From NCBI GenBank assembly GCA_937921595.1, contig CAKZTD010000091.1, positions 38,682 through 102,681 of the forward strand: DNA of 64,000 bases, read 5' to 3'. Shown here piece after piece: positions 33,801 through 42,590 of the stretch (positions within the stretch are counted from its first letter, which is position 1; each line of letters opens with the position of its first letter). Under the pieces are notes generated by a model that was given only the letters and a program-made list of their open reading frames with translations, had not been told where the DNA came from and did no database searches. Source of the stretch: an uncultured Saprospiraceae bacterium. GTDB taxonomy: Bacteria > Bacteroidota > Bacteroidia > Chitinophagales > Saprospiraceae. Position numbers and translations under genes: made by a program.

Positions 33801-34833
33801 CGTTTCCTCCAACGATTCCAGTAAAGGCAAGGCCAGAAGTAATTCCTGCCCGGTATTTTAATCCCCAATTAGCATCCAGTTCTTGGACACGTTCTCGAAT
33901 AGAGATTACGCATTCTAAAGCACGTTCTATATTATTTTCAAAAGAAACTGGTGCTCCAAAAAAGCCTAACAAAATACCGCCTTTATCTCCGAAATCAATT
34001 TCTTTGAAATATCCAGAAAAACGATCTATTTCTTCTAAAACAATTGTAGCAAACTGGTTTAGTTTTTTATGTGTTCTTACACCTTCAAATTTACAGAAGA
34101 TGGAAATGACATTTCTAAATTCTCCACTTTGATCAAACTCAATAATTGATTCTGGAAGAAAATGTTGAAGTACTATTTTGGCTAGCTTGGGTAGGCGGTA
34201 TTTTTCAGAAGAATCCTGAACACCTTCGATTCTCTTTGTTAATTTAAAAACTCCATCTTCGATTTCAATAGCTGAATGTTCAAACTCATCAGAAGACAAT
34301 CGTTTCTTTATTTTTTTATCAAAAAGGATATCTCCTCCTTCTGCATAATGCTCGCAATCTGCACAAGCATCAATTGCTGGCCCTCTAAAATAATAAGCCT
34401 TATGGTTTCCTCCTACAATTCCCCATTCTACTTTTCCATAAGAAAGACCAACTTTTATTCCTATTTCAAAATCTGCAAGAACCGTTTCTTTGAGTTTCTC
34501 TTTTGAGAATAGATCACCAATTTGTTGAGCAGTAAGCAAAAATTCTTCAGGAGTAATGTTCGACTCATTTTTAGGGAAGATAGCTGTAAATGCATCTCCT
34601 GCAAAATATGGAATAAAGCCTTTGTGTCGGTACACCAGCTCAACCATCGGAGCAAAAATTTGGTTTAAGCTGTTTGATAACTTCTCTGCACCAGACGAGC
34701 CATCCCTCATCAACGTCTGCGTCAATGGAGTAAAACCTGAAATATCAATGAACATCGTATAGGCTTTTAGCTTGCCTTTCTTTTCATTGAGCCGGTATTG
34801 TTCCTGGATAAAATGTGGTATTAAATTACTCAC
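30802..34833 (-). CDS. Soluble-adenylyl-cyclase-like protein: two cyclase domains, AAA ATPase, TPRs
   Basis: 1343 residues starting at GTG 34833, with AAGGA about 10 bp before. C1 (about 20-200) is a class III cyclase domain with both metal aspartates: FIDISGFT (Asp30) and FAGDAFTAIF (Asp80). C2 (about 240-420) is a degenerate partner: the first metal Asp is replaced in IFCKFEG, but YAAVGNYVNLAARL is kept. An AAA/NACHT-like ATPase follows (Walker A YGEAGIGKTRLSF near 450). About ten TPRs fill 870-1300 (for example AIKSLEAAYQFFDSVGDQQG). This is the domain order of mammalian soluble adenylyl cyclase and cyanobacterial relatives. The residue before FAGDA, bicarbonate-binding Lys in the mammalian enzyme, is Tyr. 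No membrane segment. Confidence 0.88.
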   Translation of the reverse strand: MSNLIPHFIQEQYRLNEKKGKLKAYTMFIDISGFTPLTQTLMRDGSSGAEKLSNSLNQIFAPMVELVYRHKGFIPYFAGDAFTAIFPKNESNITPEEFLLTAQQIGDLFSKEKLKETVLADFEIGIKVGLSYGKVEWGIVGGNHKAYYFRGPAIDACADCEHYAEGGDILFDKKIKKRLSSDEFEHSAIEIEDGVFKLTKRIEGVQDSSEKYRLPKLAKIVLQHFLPESIIEFDQSGEFRNVISIFCKFEGVRTHKKLNQFATIVLEEIDRFSGYFKEIDFGDKGGILLGFFGAPVSFENNIERALECVISIRERVQELDANWGLKYRAGITSGLAFTGIVGGNERCQYAAVGNYVNLAARLMISAKWGSILVDENIHKNRNYLFKHIGDSQYKGIDGAIPTYELIGRNVEDKPVFTGDMIGREEELDKLVKFGEGIFQGEFVGIYYVYGEAGIGKTRLSFELKRRLWEIGTLNWFTCQADQILKKPFNPFIYFLKGYFEQSSEKSVADNIRNFEDRFDWLIRDIGKLTHPLVDNIKKELLRTKSIIAAQIGIFYPNSLWEQLDAKGRYENTLATFENVFKAESLIRPLVIELEDGHWFDDDSKVFLKSFARSIGDYPIFLLVTSRYNDDGSKPKLLDESTLTRYQVATSEEDLNILSKGALKRFAEVWMKGEVNEEVIEMLFKVTNGNPFYAEQILEYLTESNLLHLTDGAWNIKDKSVKVTNSINSILMARIDRLSNLAKETVKAAAVIGREFEVPILSEVMKNNHAFTERNGNAGQVLKKQIQTAEQGQIWRAMNDLRYIFKHSLLREAVYQMQLTTQLKELHKLIANAIEKLYSDSIEERYVDLAFHYGQAQVEVKTNIYLEKAADHARRNFQNQQALDFYNTLLRNLEKTDDQRTEIRTLLKKGAVLQLIGEWDQCEEVCIKALEISEEFGNELLLGRTNNNLGRMLMLKGAYEEAIKSLEAAYQFFDSVGDQQGILNVYGNLGNLNLRQGQYNKAKDYFRKSIALSNNLNQTNISQVISNLGLTHMNLGEYDDGIQCQLDGLAACLESNDKQGMATLHTNVGIVYYEKGDYDSALEHYEKGLALSEELGNKFLTSIAIGSIGTVYQKKGDFETAMEHFVRDLELVEDLGDKQGLSIVIGMIGELRSVEGEYEIAIQYLNRSLALSEELNYKKGIAKAVNTLADIYRLQNIHETAIEYYDRAISISREINNRLVLCSSLIEKGEVLIGQQKYEDAAEINQESMPMAAELGNPELLFDARLFSLIVEHHTGDKNASRIGFMDLLKTESGMEEQAAIYYELYKISPEETSFKQKAFDSYTALFASIPQVRFESRINELSS

Positions 34834-35289
34834 CGCAAAAATCCTTCATTCATTTTATGATTAAAAATATTAAACTATGCCTATCAAGGTTTAAAATAAT
34901 ATTAATTTTTAATTTACTCTAAGCTAAAAACGGCATTAGATATTAGGTTTTCGAACTCTCCTAATGCCGAACACCTAATACCGGTTACACTTAGTTTAAA
35001 AATATGCTCTTAGGTTCCGTCATAAATTTAAACCAGATTCGCATAAACTAATATTAAGTAGTTCACTTAAACCGAAAATTACAAATTTATGGCGACCTCA
35101 AGAGTATAATTTGAGGAATTCTTTGAAGGTTACCTATTAAAAATCCAGATAATCTGTTCTGTCTTTGTTATTCCACCTTTCTAGTCTAAAAAGCCAGACC
35201 TTTGGTATATTTTATGCTTTCAGTAAGGAGGAATTAAGCTACTTTTGGCCGTTTTCCATGAACAACTCATTATTTAAACAAATCACCTG
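34834..35289. other. Intergenic region between divergent cyclase-like and DUF5916 genes
   Basis: 456 bp, AT-rich, no gene. It contains the palindromic repeat at 34931-34984. AAGGAGGAATT at 35225 is SD-like but too far from the next start to act on it. No convincing promoter was seen. Confidence 0.5.
34931..34984 (-). repeat. Dispersed palindromic repeat, copy 2 (inverted)
   Basis: On the minus strand it aligns with 29591-29640 through GTTCGG, a T-A-G-rich stretch and the core AGGAGAGTTCGAA. Its own arms CGGCATTAG/CTAATGCCG form a 9-bp stem. The two copies bracket the SdiA-like and cyclase-like genes in opposite orientation. Confidence 0.65.
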
Positions 35290-37833
35290 ATGATACGACT
35301 TGTCATTCTTTGCCTTGCTTTTAGTGCTTCTACATTAGTTATTGGGCAAGAAAGTGTTTCTGATTTTAAACATATTTCCGCTTTCCGAACTAACTCCAAT
35401 ATAGAAGTCGATGCAGTCTTTGATGAAAAGGATTGGCAAAATGCTCCTTCCGCAAGCGATTTTATACAAAACGAACCTAATCCTGGCGTCTCTGCTTCCC
35501 AAAAGACTAGTGTAAAAATTTTATACGATGATAAAGCAATTTATGTTGCTGCTACGCTTTTTGACGAAAGTCCGGATAGCATCTTAAGACAATTGTCAGA
35601 AAGAGACGAAATGGGCGTTACAGATTGGTTTGGAATCGTCCTTGATCCTTACCAAGATGGTCAAAATGGAAGTGGGTTTATTGTTTCTGCAGCTGGTGTC
35701 CAATTTGATACAAAATACTCTTCGACTGGTCGCAGAGGTGGTGGCGGTGGACGTGTATTGTCTGGGGATTCTAATTGGGATGCTGTTTGGGAAAGTAAAA
35801 CTCGTTACACTGATGAGGGCTGGGTTGTAGAAATGAAGATTCCGTATTCTGCGCTTCGTTTCCCGAAAATCGAGGAACAAATGTGGAATATAAATTTTGC
35901 AAGAATGGTTCGCCGAACCAGAGAACAAACTTATTGGAACGAGGTCAAACCTGAAATAAGCGGATTACTTAATCAATCTGGCAAACTTACTTCTATCAAA
36001 AATATAAAATCTCCGGTTCGACTTTCTGCGACACCTTTCTTGGTTACTTACTTCGAAAATTATTTTGATGAAAATGAAGTCCCTAAAAGTGCTTGGGGAA
36101 GATCTTTTAATGGCGGAATGGATATCAAATACGGAATCAATGATGCCTTTACTTTAGACATGACTTTAATACCGGATTTTGGTCAAGCTCAATCGGATAA
36201 TCAAGTGTTAAACCTTTCTCCGTTTGAAGTACGTTTTGATGAAAATCGACAATTCTTTACAGAAGGAACAGAACTTTTTAATAAGGGGGGCTTGTTTTAT
36301 TCTAGAAGAATCGGAGGAACGCCTTTAAGAAGCAGCGAAGTAGAAGATCAACTTGATGACTTAGAAGAGGTGATTGACAATCCTTCGAGCACCCAACTTT
36401 TCAACGCAAGCAAAGTCTCTGGTCGAACAAAAAGCGGTTTAGGAATCGGGGTTTTTAATGCGACTTCTGCTCGAACTTTTGCGACAATTGAAAATATAGA
36501 AACAGGAGAAAAGAGAGAAACCGAAACTGCTCCGCTCACCAATTATAATGTTTTCGTTCTTGATCAAAATCTAAAAAATAATTCTTTCGTTAGTTTGATT
36601 AACACCAATGTTTGGCGTTTTGGAGATGAGTACGAAGCTAATGTAACCGGAACCGCATTTTCATTAAAAAATAAAGAGAACTCTTATGCTATAAATGGCA
36701 ATGGAGCATTGAGTCAAAAATATGTTGATGGCTCAAAAACGTTTAGCGGTGCTGATAGTGTTGCTCTTGGCTATACTTACCAGGTTGAATTCGAAAAAAC
36801 CAAAGGTAATTTTAAATTCGGAACCCAATATCGTGTCGATAGCCGTCATTATGACATCAACGATTTAGGTATTAATTTTCGACCTAATCAAAAAACCTTA
36901 GGTGTCAGAATGAATTACAACATCTACAAACCTTTTGGTCCGTTTAACAGAGCAGGTATGTGGTCATGGTCTGAGTATTCTCGCTTACAAGAACAAAATA
37001 AGTTCACGGAATTCGAATGGAATCTCCGATCTTTTTTAGTCACTAAAAAATTCTTTGCATTCGGTATGTTCGCTTCTGCTCAGCCTTTTAAATCTTTTGA
37101 TTACTACGAACCTCGTACGGATGATTTTACTCGTTATTACAGTCGTCCAAGAAATGGAGAAATTGGTGTTTGGGGCTCATCGGATTTTCGAAAAAGATTT
37201 GCCTACGAATTTAATCTAAGCGCTACAAACTTTGCAGAATCAGGTCGATACATTACTGAAATATCTTTTGAACCAAGATTCCGTATTAATGATAAATTAT
37301 TTTTCTCTTTAGAAGTTGAAAACGAAAACCTTAAAAATGATATCGGTTATGTAAGTCCTGACGAGTCTGCTCAAGGTTATATGAACATGGATGAAGATGA
37401 TATTATTTTTAGTCGTAGAAACCAGATTGTTTTTGACAATACACTTTCTTCAAATTATATTTTCAACAACAATATGTCGCTTACTTTGAGAGCAAGACAC
37501 TATTGGACTCGACTAGAATATCAAGGTTTTAATTTACTAGAAACTAATGGAGGATTGAACACTACTTCCTATAAAGGAATTGATGATCAAGGAAATTCGC
37601 TTCACAATACCAGTTTTAATATTTTCAATATCGATATGGTTTATCGTTGGAGATTTGCTCCAGGTAGTGATATCTTTTTTGTTTGGAAAAATTCTATTTT
37701 CAAAGACAGTGACGAGATTGATAAAAGTTATTTATTCAACTTAGGAAACCTATTGGACTCGCCTCAGCTAAATAGTTTTTCATTTAAAATCGTTTACTAT
37801 TTGGATTACTTAGACGTGACAAAGAAAAGCTAA
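35290..37833 (+). CDS. DUF5916 outer-membrane protein with CBM9-like domain
   Basis: 847 residues with signal peptide (VIGQESV). Residues 25-240 form a carbohydrate-binding family 9-like sandwich: NIEVDAVFDEKDWQNAPSASDFIQNEP, KILYDDKAIYVAATLFDESPDSI, VEMKIPYSALRFP. The rest is the DUF5916 part, beginning near GMDIKYGINDAFTLDMTLIPDFGQ and ending in amphipathic strands (LNSFSFKIVYYLDY), probably an outer-membrane barrel. Such proteins are common in Bacteroidota and may bind or import glycans or oligomers; the ligand is unknown. A glycine run (RRGGGGGR) sits at about residue 150. A hairpin follows the gene. Confidence 0.82.
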   Translation: MIRLVILCLAFSASTLVIGQESVSDFKHISAFRTNSNIEVDAVFDEKDWQNAPSASDFIQNEPNPGVSASQKTSVKILYDDKAIYVAATLFDESPDSILRQLSERDEMGVTDWFGIVLDPYQDGQNGSGFIVSAAGVQFDTKYSSTGRRGGGGGRVLSGDSNWDAVWESKTRYTDEGWVVEMKIPYSALRFPKIEEQMWNINFARMVRRTREQTYWNEVKPEISGLLNQSGKLTSIKNIKSPVRLSATPFLVTYFENYFDENEVPKSAWGRSFNGGMDIKYGINDAFTLDMTLIPDFGQAQSDNQVLNLSPFEVRFDENRQFFTEGTELFNKGGLFYSRRIGGTPLRSSEVEDQLDDLEEVIDNPSSTQLFNASKVSGRTKSGLGIGVFNATSARTFATIENIETGEKRETETAPLTNYNVFVLDQNLKNNSFVSLINTNVWRFGDEYEANVTGTAFSLKNKENSYAINGNGALSQKYVDGSKTFSGADSVALGYTYQVEFEKTKGNFKFGTQYRVDSRHYDINDLGINFRPNQKTLGVRMNYNIYKPFGPFNRAGMWSWSEYSRLQEQNKFTEFEWNLRSFLVTKKFFAFGMFASAQPFKSFDYYEPRTDDFTRYYSRPRNGEIGVWGSSDFRKRFAYEFNLSATNFAESGRYITEISFEPRFRINDKLFFSLEVENENLKNDIGYVSPDESAQGYMNMDEDDIIFSRRNQIVFDNTLSSNYIFNNNMSLTLRARHYWTRLEYQGFNLLETNGGLNTTSYKGIDDQGNSLHNTSFNIFNIDMVYRWRFAPGSDIFFVWKNSIFKDSDEIDKSYLFNLGNLLDSPQLNSFSFKIVYYLDYLDVTKKS

Positions 37834-37850
37834 GATCGTTTTTAATAAAA

Positions 37851-37884
37851 TAAGTGAGCAATAAGGCTAGTCATTGCTCACTTA
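37851..37884 (+). terminator. Hairpin after the DUF5916 gene
   Basis: Perfect 12-bp arms TAAGTGAGCAAT/ATTGCTCACTTA with a 10-nt loop. There is no strong T-run, so termination efficiency is uncertain. Confidence 0.55.
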
Positions 37885-37958
37885 TTAACTTAAGTCTCTG
37901 TTCACTTCTTCAGAATTCTTCATTATATTAGCCATTATTCCACTTTTATATTTACACC

Positions 37959-40424
37959 ATGCTTAAAATCACTTGCCATTATCATTTGCTATTTCGAGCT
38001 TTGGGTCTAATCCTTTTAACCGTTATGACGACACCTGTATTAGCACAAGATAATCTTTCCTATCAAACGCCTCCGAAGGCAATTGCTGATCTTATCGATG
38101 CGGAACCAACACCCGGCGCTAGCCTGAGTCCTGCAGGAAATCAGATGCTTTTGCTTTCTCGACCAAGCTTGCCTTCGATTGAAGAAGTTGCTCAGGAAGA
38201 ATTGAGAATTGCAGGAATCAGGATCAATCCAAAAACCAATAGTTCGAGCCGTTCCAGTTATTATAATGGAATGACTTTGAAATCCATGGCTGATCAAAAG
38301 GAAACCATGATTACTGGTTTGCCAACAGATTCAAAAATAGAAAATGTAAGCTGGTCTCCGGATGGTTCTAAAATTGCATTTACACTTACTAAAGAAAATG
38401 GTCTTGAACTTTGGGTTGCAGATACTAAAACAGCTAAAGCAGATAACATAACCGGAGCCATCATCAACGATGCTATGTCCGGTTTACCTTTTCGATGGTT
38501 TTCTGATAATAACACCATTTTATTTAAATCAATATTACTAGATAGAGGTGGCGTTCCTGTAAAAAAGACCCGCCCATTTGGACCAACTATTCAGGAGAAC
38601 CAAGGAAATGCAGCAGCCGTCCGAACCTATCAGGATTTATTAAAAACGGCACATGATGAAGCCTTATTTAAATATTATACCGGTACTCAATTGCGGTTGG
38701 TCAAATTGGGAATGGGAGAATCCAAACCTTTTGGAGAACCTGGAATTATTCGTGGGGTAAGTGTTTCTCCAGATGGGAATTATGTGATGATCATGACGGT
38801 TCAAAAACCGTTTTCTTATATCGTTCCTTATAGCAGATTTCCTTATAGCATCGACATTTATAATAAAAAAGGCGACAAGGTTACTCAGCTTGCGAACATC
38901 CCTCATGCCGAGAATATTCCTAAGGGATTTGGTGCAGTAAGAACAGGGCCAAGATCTCATGCTTGGCGTTCAGATAAACCATCAACCTTATATTGGGTAG
39001 AAGCTCAGGATGGTGGTGATCCGAAAAAAGAAGCTGCGATTCGCGACAAAATGTTTATGCTTGAATCTCCTTTTAATGGAACGCCAAAAGAGGCGCTTAG
39101 CTTTGACTTAAGGTATGGTGGCATCACTTGGGGGAATGACAATTTAGCGGTGGCTTACGAATGGTGGTGGCAAAATCGTCAGGAGATAACCAGCACTTGG
39201 AATCCTGGAAAATCAAGTAAGAGTAAGCAGATTTTATTCAACCGATCTTGGGAAGATAAATATAATGACCCAGGAGGTTTTTCTACAAAAAGAAATGAAT
39301 ATGGTCGCTTTGTTTTACAAACAGCCGAAGGAGGAAAATCTGTTTATTTGACAGGCCAAGGTGCTTCACCAGAAGGGAATCGTCCATTTGTCGATTTACT
39401 AAATCTTCAAACCAAAAGATCAAAAAGACTTTGGCGATCAGAAGCTCCATATTATGAATACCCAATTACGATTATTGACGAAAGTAAAGGCATCGTTCTG
39501 ACTCGAAGGGAAGCAAAAGAAGAGGTCCCTAATTATTTCCTTAGAAATTTAAATTCTGGGAAACTAGACCAAATTACTTCTTTTAAAAATCCATATGATG
39601 CACTCAAAGGAATTCAAAAAGAATTTATTCAATATAAACGAAAAGATGGCGTTGAACTTTCTGGTACTTTGTATACTCCAGAAGGATATGACAAAGAAAA
39701 AGATGGCCGACTTCCCGTTTTGATGTGGGCTTATCCAAGAGAATTTAAAAGCGCCGATGCTGCTGGACAAGTTTCAGATTCTCCGTATGAGTTCATTAGA
39801 ATTGGCTGGGGATCTCCACTGTTTTGGGTGACTCAAGGTTATGCTGTTTTTGATGACTTCGGAATGCCAATCATTGGTGAAGGCGAAGAAGAACCGAACG
39901 AAACTTTTGTGGAACAGTTGGTCTCAGGTGCTGAAGCCGCAATCAATGCGATTGTAGAAAAAGGAGTAGCGGATCGGGATCGTATTGCCGTTGGTGGACA
40001 TTCTTATGGTGCTTTTATGACCGCAAATCTTTTAGCTCATTCTGATCTTTTTGCAACAGGTATTGCGCGCAGTGGAGCTTATAATCGAACACTGACGCCT
40101 TTTGGTTTCCAATCTGAAGAGCGGACTTTCTGGGAAACACCAGATACTTATTTTAAAATGTCTCCTTTTATGCATGCTGATAAAATCAAGGAACCTATTC
40201 TTTTGATTCACGGTGTTGCTGATAATAATTCTGGGACTTACCCTATGCAAAGCGAGCGCTTTTATGCCGCCTTAAAAGGACATGGTGCTAATGTACGATT
40301 AGTGATGCTTCCGCATGAAAGTCATGGTTATCGAGCTAGAGAATCTGTGATGCACATGTTGTGGGAGATGACGGACTGGATGGATAAGCATTGCAAGAAC
40401 AGGGAAGTAATGAAAAAACCGTAG
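37959..40424 (+). CDS. S9-family (prolyl oligopeptidase-type) secreted peptidase
   Basis: 821 residues with a signal peptide (PVLAQDN). An N-terminal propeller (about 50-540; blades such as ENVSWSPDGSKIAFTLTKENGLELWVADT and GVSVSPDGNYVMIMT) precedes a C-terminal hydrolase domain. The triad is visible: Ser in VGGHSYGAFM (about 682), Asp in IHGVADNNSGT (about 752) and His in PHESHGY (about 788). The sequence IGEGEEEPNETFVEQLVSGAEAAI fits the glutamyl-endopeptidase-like subgroup of S9. It probably cleaves peptides in the periplasm. A terminator follows. Confidence 0.9.
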   Translation: MLKITCHYHLLFRALGLILLTVMTTPVLAQDNLSYQTPPKAIADLIDAEPTPGASLSPAGNQMLLLSRPSLPSIEEVAQEELRIAGIRINPKTNSSSRSSYYNGMTLKSMADQKETMITGLPTDSKIENVSWSPDGSKIAFTLTKENGLELWVADTKTAKADNITGAIINDAMSGLPFRWFSDNNTILFKSILLDRGGVPVKKTRPFGPTIQENQGNAAAVRTYQDLLKTAHDEALFKYYTGTQLRLVKLGMGESKPFGEPGIIRGVSVSPDGNYVMIMTVQKPFSYIVPYSRFPYSIDIYNKKGDKVTQLANIPHAENIPKGFGAVRTGPRSHAWRSDKPSTLYWVEAQDGGDPKKEAAIRDKMFMLESPFNGTPKEALSFDLRYGGITWGNDNLAVAYEWWWQNRQEITSTWNPGKSSKSKQILFNRSWEDKYNDPGGFSTKRNEYGRFVLQTAEGGKSVYLTGQGASPEGNRPFVDLLNLQTKRSKRLWRSEAPYYEYPITIIDESKGIVLTRREAKEEVPNYFLRNLNSGKLDQITSFKNPYDALKGIQKEFIQYKRKDGVELSGTLYTPEGYDKEKDGRLPVLMWAYPREFKSADAAGQVSDSPYEFIRIGWGSPLFWVTQGYAVFDDFGMPIIGEGEEEPNETFVEQLVSGAEAAINAIVEKGVADRDRIAVGGHSYGAFMTANLLAHSDLFATGIARSGAYNRTLTPFGFQSEERTFWETPDTYFKMSPFMHADKIKEPILLIHGVADNNSGTYPMQSERFYAALKGHGANVRLVMLPHESHGYRARESVMHMLWEMTDWMDKHCKNREVMKKP

Positions 40425-40430
40425 TTTTTT

Positions 40431-40470
40431 TGAAGGATAGATTCCGATAAATCGGAATAGGTATAGATTT
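40431..40470 (+). repeat. GGATAGATT repeat family, copy 1
   Basis: TGAAGGATAGATTCCGAT, then ATCGGAATAG, then TATAGAT. A short inverted pair CCGAT/ATCGG is in the middle. It is related to the copies at 46581, 46660 and 46745-46804. Confidence 0.6.
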
Positions 40471-40492
40471 TTCGCTTTTCGAAAAATGGTGG

Positions 40493-40534
40493 AAAATCCT
40501 CGTTGAATAATTTCAGCGAGGATTTTTTTTGTTT
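40493..40534 (+). terminator. Rho-independent terminator after the S9 peptidase gene
   Basis: AAAATCCTCG/CGAGGATTTT arms with a 14-nt loop and eight or more T. Confidence 0.82.
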
Positions 40535-40728
40535 TAAAACAACTTCATCAATTCTTCTTTTTTCCTACGAGATACAGCGACTTTATCGCCATTAGACATA
40601 ACGAGATAACCGCCATCAATTCTAACATATTTAATAATGTGATTAAGATTTACTAGAAAAGATTTGTGCGTCCGAAGAAAATTATGTTCTTCCAATGTTT
40701 CTTCTAACTCGCGAAGAGATTTAGCCAT
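40534..40728 (-). pseudogene. Truncated LytTR DNA-binding domain
   Basis: 64 residues equal to the last two thirds of a LytTR domain: MAKSLRELEETLEEHNFLRTHKSFLVNLNHI, then the GGYLVMSNGDKVAVSRRKKEEL end. A complete domain needs about 30 more residues at the front. In frame, a few compatible codons (reading ETSIS) precede the ATG, then consecutive TAG stops. A different frame just upstream reads ILQISSSKKQ, which fits the missing strand, so a frameshift is likely. Response-regulator and kinase genes are nearby, but none is adjacent on this strand. It could still be a short expressed protein. Confidence 0.55.
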
Positions 40729-40939
40729 CGAAATACTTGTTTCTTGCTACTACTAATTTGCAAAATACTGGGATTGTAATTGAAAAACAAAGAGCGTCAG
40801 AATAGAGCTGCTAAGCCATCCCTCCCCCTGAACGCACGCTTAATAAAACAAATATTATTTAATTCAATGTAAGCTGCAACCCGCCCCACTGACTTATCGT
40901 ATAAAGGATTATACCCTCTCAAATAATAAATAGACCTAT

Positions 40940-42508
40940 ATGACTATTAGTCAAAAAATCATAATTAGTTCTACACTAGTTGCCTGTCTAGCAGCCTTAG
41001 CAGCATTTATGGGGTGGAAAAACACACAACCTATCCAAAAAGAGCTAGTACAAAAACTTACTCATACAACTGAAGAGATTCGTTTTTTAGATGATATCAA
41101 GGTGAATTCTGAAGATATAAAAGCCTCTATTCTTGCCAATGTAGAAGATATCAACAATGGAACAATAGGAGACTTAGAACGATATGCTGAAAGGGTAAGA
41201 ATGCTCGATATTCGAGGTAAATCATTAAAAGTACAAATTCAGGCTTTCGAAGAGTTTAACAAGACACCTGATTCTAATATGCATATCGAAGAGATGCTCA
41301 TGATTAGTGAATTGTTAAGAGAGCAGGCTAGAAGTTTATTTCTACGAAACAATAATTTACCTAGCCCTGTCGCTGCATTAAAAACTGGCGGAAGTGTCCG
41401 GAAATCTACTGATGAATTAAAAACATTGGTCAGCAACATGAATATTCATCGATTTTCACTCATCAAATTAGAAGGTGAAATAGTCAAGACTCAAATTTCT
41501 AAATTGAATTTCTGGATTATCCTTATAGGAGGTTTAACTTTTTTAATGGCTATTGTCTTTGGAAGAGTCATTGCAAGCAACCTGTCTCAGGAAATCAGCA
41601 AACTAAGAACTGCCGCTACTAGACTAAATAAAGGAGATTATTCGGTACGGGTTGGTCTAAAATCCAATGATGAGTTTGGCAAATTAGGAAAGACTTTTGA
41701 CGGCATGGCAGCTAATCTTCAACAATCAAAAACCATTGATGATCAAAAAGAAGAACTAGGGAGATTGAATGTAGAATTAAAAACTAAGAATGATTCCTTG
41801 GACCGTTTTGTATACCGAGTGTCTCATGATTTAAAAGCACCTATTGTAAATATAAAATCTCTACTCAGCCTGATCAAGATAAAAATGTCTGCAATAGAAA
41901 ATTCTGATGTAAAACAGTCTTTTTTCTTTCTTGAAAAATCTGCTGATAAATTAGAGCAAACTATTCTAGATCTTTTGGAAGTTTCTCGTATTGAAAAAAG
42001 CTTGGAGACTACAAAGGAGTGGATTAATCTCGAAAGAATTATTGATAAAATAATAATTGAAAATAGCGAAAAAATCAGTAGCCATAATGTAAATATTACC
42101 TATAATTTCAAAATCCAAGAAATCAATTTTTCCTTAACTAATCTTGATAGTATTTTGACCAACCTTATTACTAATGGAATAAAATATAGCTCACCAAATA
42201 GACAGCCAAGCATCCATTTAGAAAGTAGTTACGAAGACAATATGATCTGTCTAAAAGTTAAAGATAATGGAATCGGAATCGACCTGAAAAAGCATCGTAA
42301 AAAACTCTTTGGAATGTTTAATCGATTCCACAATCACGTGGAAGGATCAGGAGTTGGGCTTTACATTGTCAAAAAATTAATGGAAGATACTAACGGAAAA
42401 ATTGAAGTGGAAAGTCAAGTTGGAGAAGGAACAACTTTTAGTCTTTATTTTCTAAAAAGTGAAGAAACTAGTTTAGTAAATAAAGAGGAATTGGTGGCAA
42501 AAAATTAA
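40940..42508 (+). CDS. Membrane sensor histidine kinase with HAMP domain
   Basis: 522 residues. Transmembrane helix 1 (about 7-24), a helical periplasmic sensor (25-190), helix 2 (about 190-210), then HAMP (about 212-265, RLNKGDYSVRVGLKSNDEFGKLGKTFDGMA). A coiled coil leads to HisKA with the phospho-acceptor in YRVSHDLKAPIVNIKSLL. The ATPase domain has N box NLITNGIKYS, G1 DNGIGID and G2 GSGVGLYIVKKL. The signal is unknown. A single-domain response regulator lies convergent, 82 bp away, and is the obvious candidate partner. Confidence 0.93.
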   Translation: MTISQKIIISSTLVACLAALAAFMGWKNTQPIQKELVQKLTHTTEEIRFLDDIKVNSEDIKASILANVEDINNGTIGDLERYAERVRMLDIRGKSLKVQIQAFEEFNKTPDSNMHIEEMLMISELLREQARSLFLRNNNLPSPVAALKTGGSVRKSTDELKTLVSNMNIHRFSLIKLEGEIVKTQISKLNFWIILIGGLTFLMAIVFGRVIASNLSQEISKLRTAATRLNKGDYSVRVGLKSNDEFGKLGKTFDGMAANLQQSKTIDDQKEELGRLNVELKTKNDSLDRFVYRVSHDLKAPIVNIKSLLSLIKIKMSAIENSDVKQSFFFLEKSADKLEQTILDLLEVSRIEKSLETTKEWINLERIIDKIIIENSEKISSHNVNITYNFKIQEINFSLTNLDSILTNLITNGIKYSSPNRQPSIHLESSYEDNMICLKVKDNGIGIDLKKHRKKLFGMFNRFHNHVEGSGVGLYIVKKLMEDTNGKIEVESQVGEGTTFSLYFLKSEETSLVNKEELVAKN

Positions 42509-42590
42509 TTATTCGATTTTAAGTAGCGGATCGAAAATCATCTACTCCTCCACTTAAAATCGAAAACTATTACGTCTTTTCAAAACTATC

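Noticed and set aside
40493-40534. Attenuator for the LytTR fragment
   Set aside because: The hairpin and T-run follow the S9 peptidase gene on the plus strand and fit an ordinary terminator.
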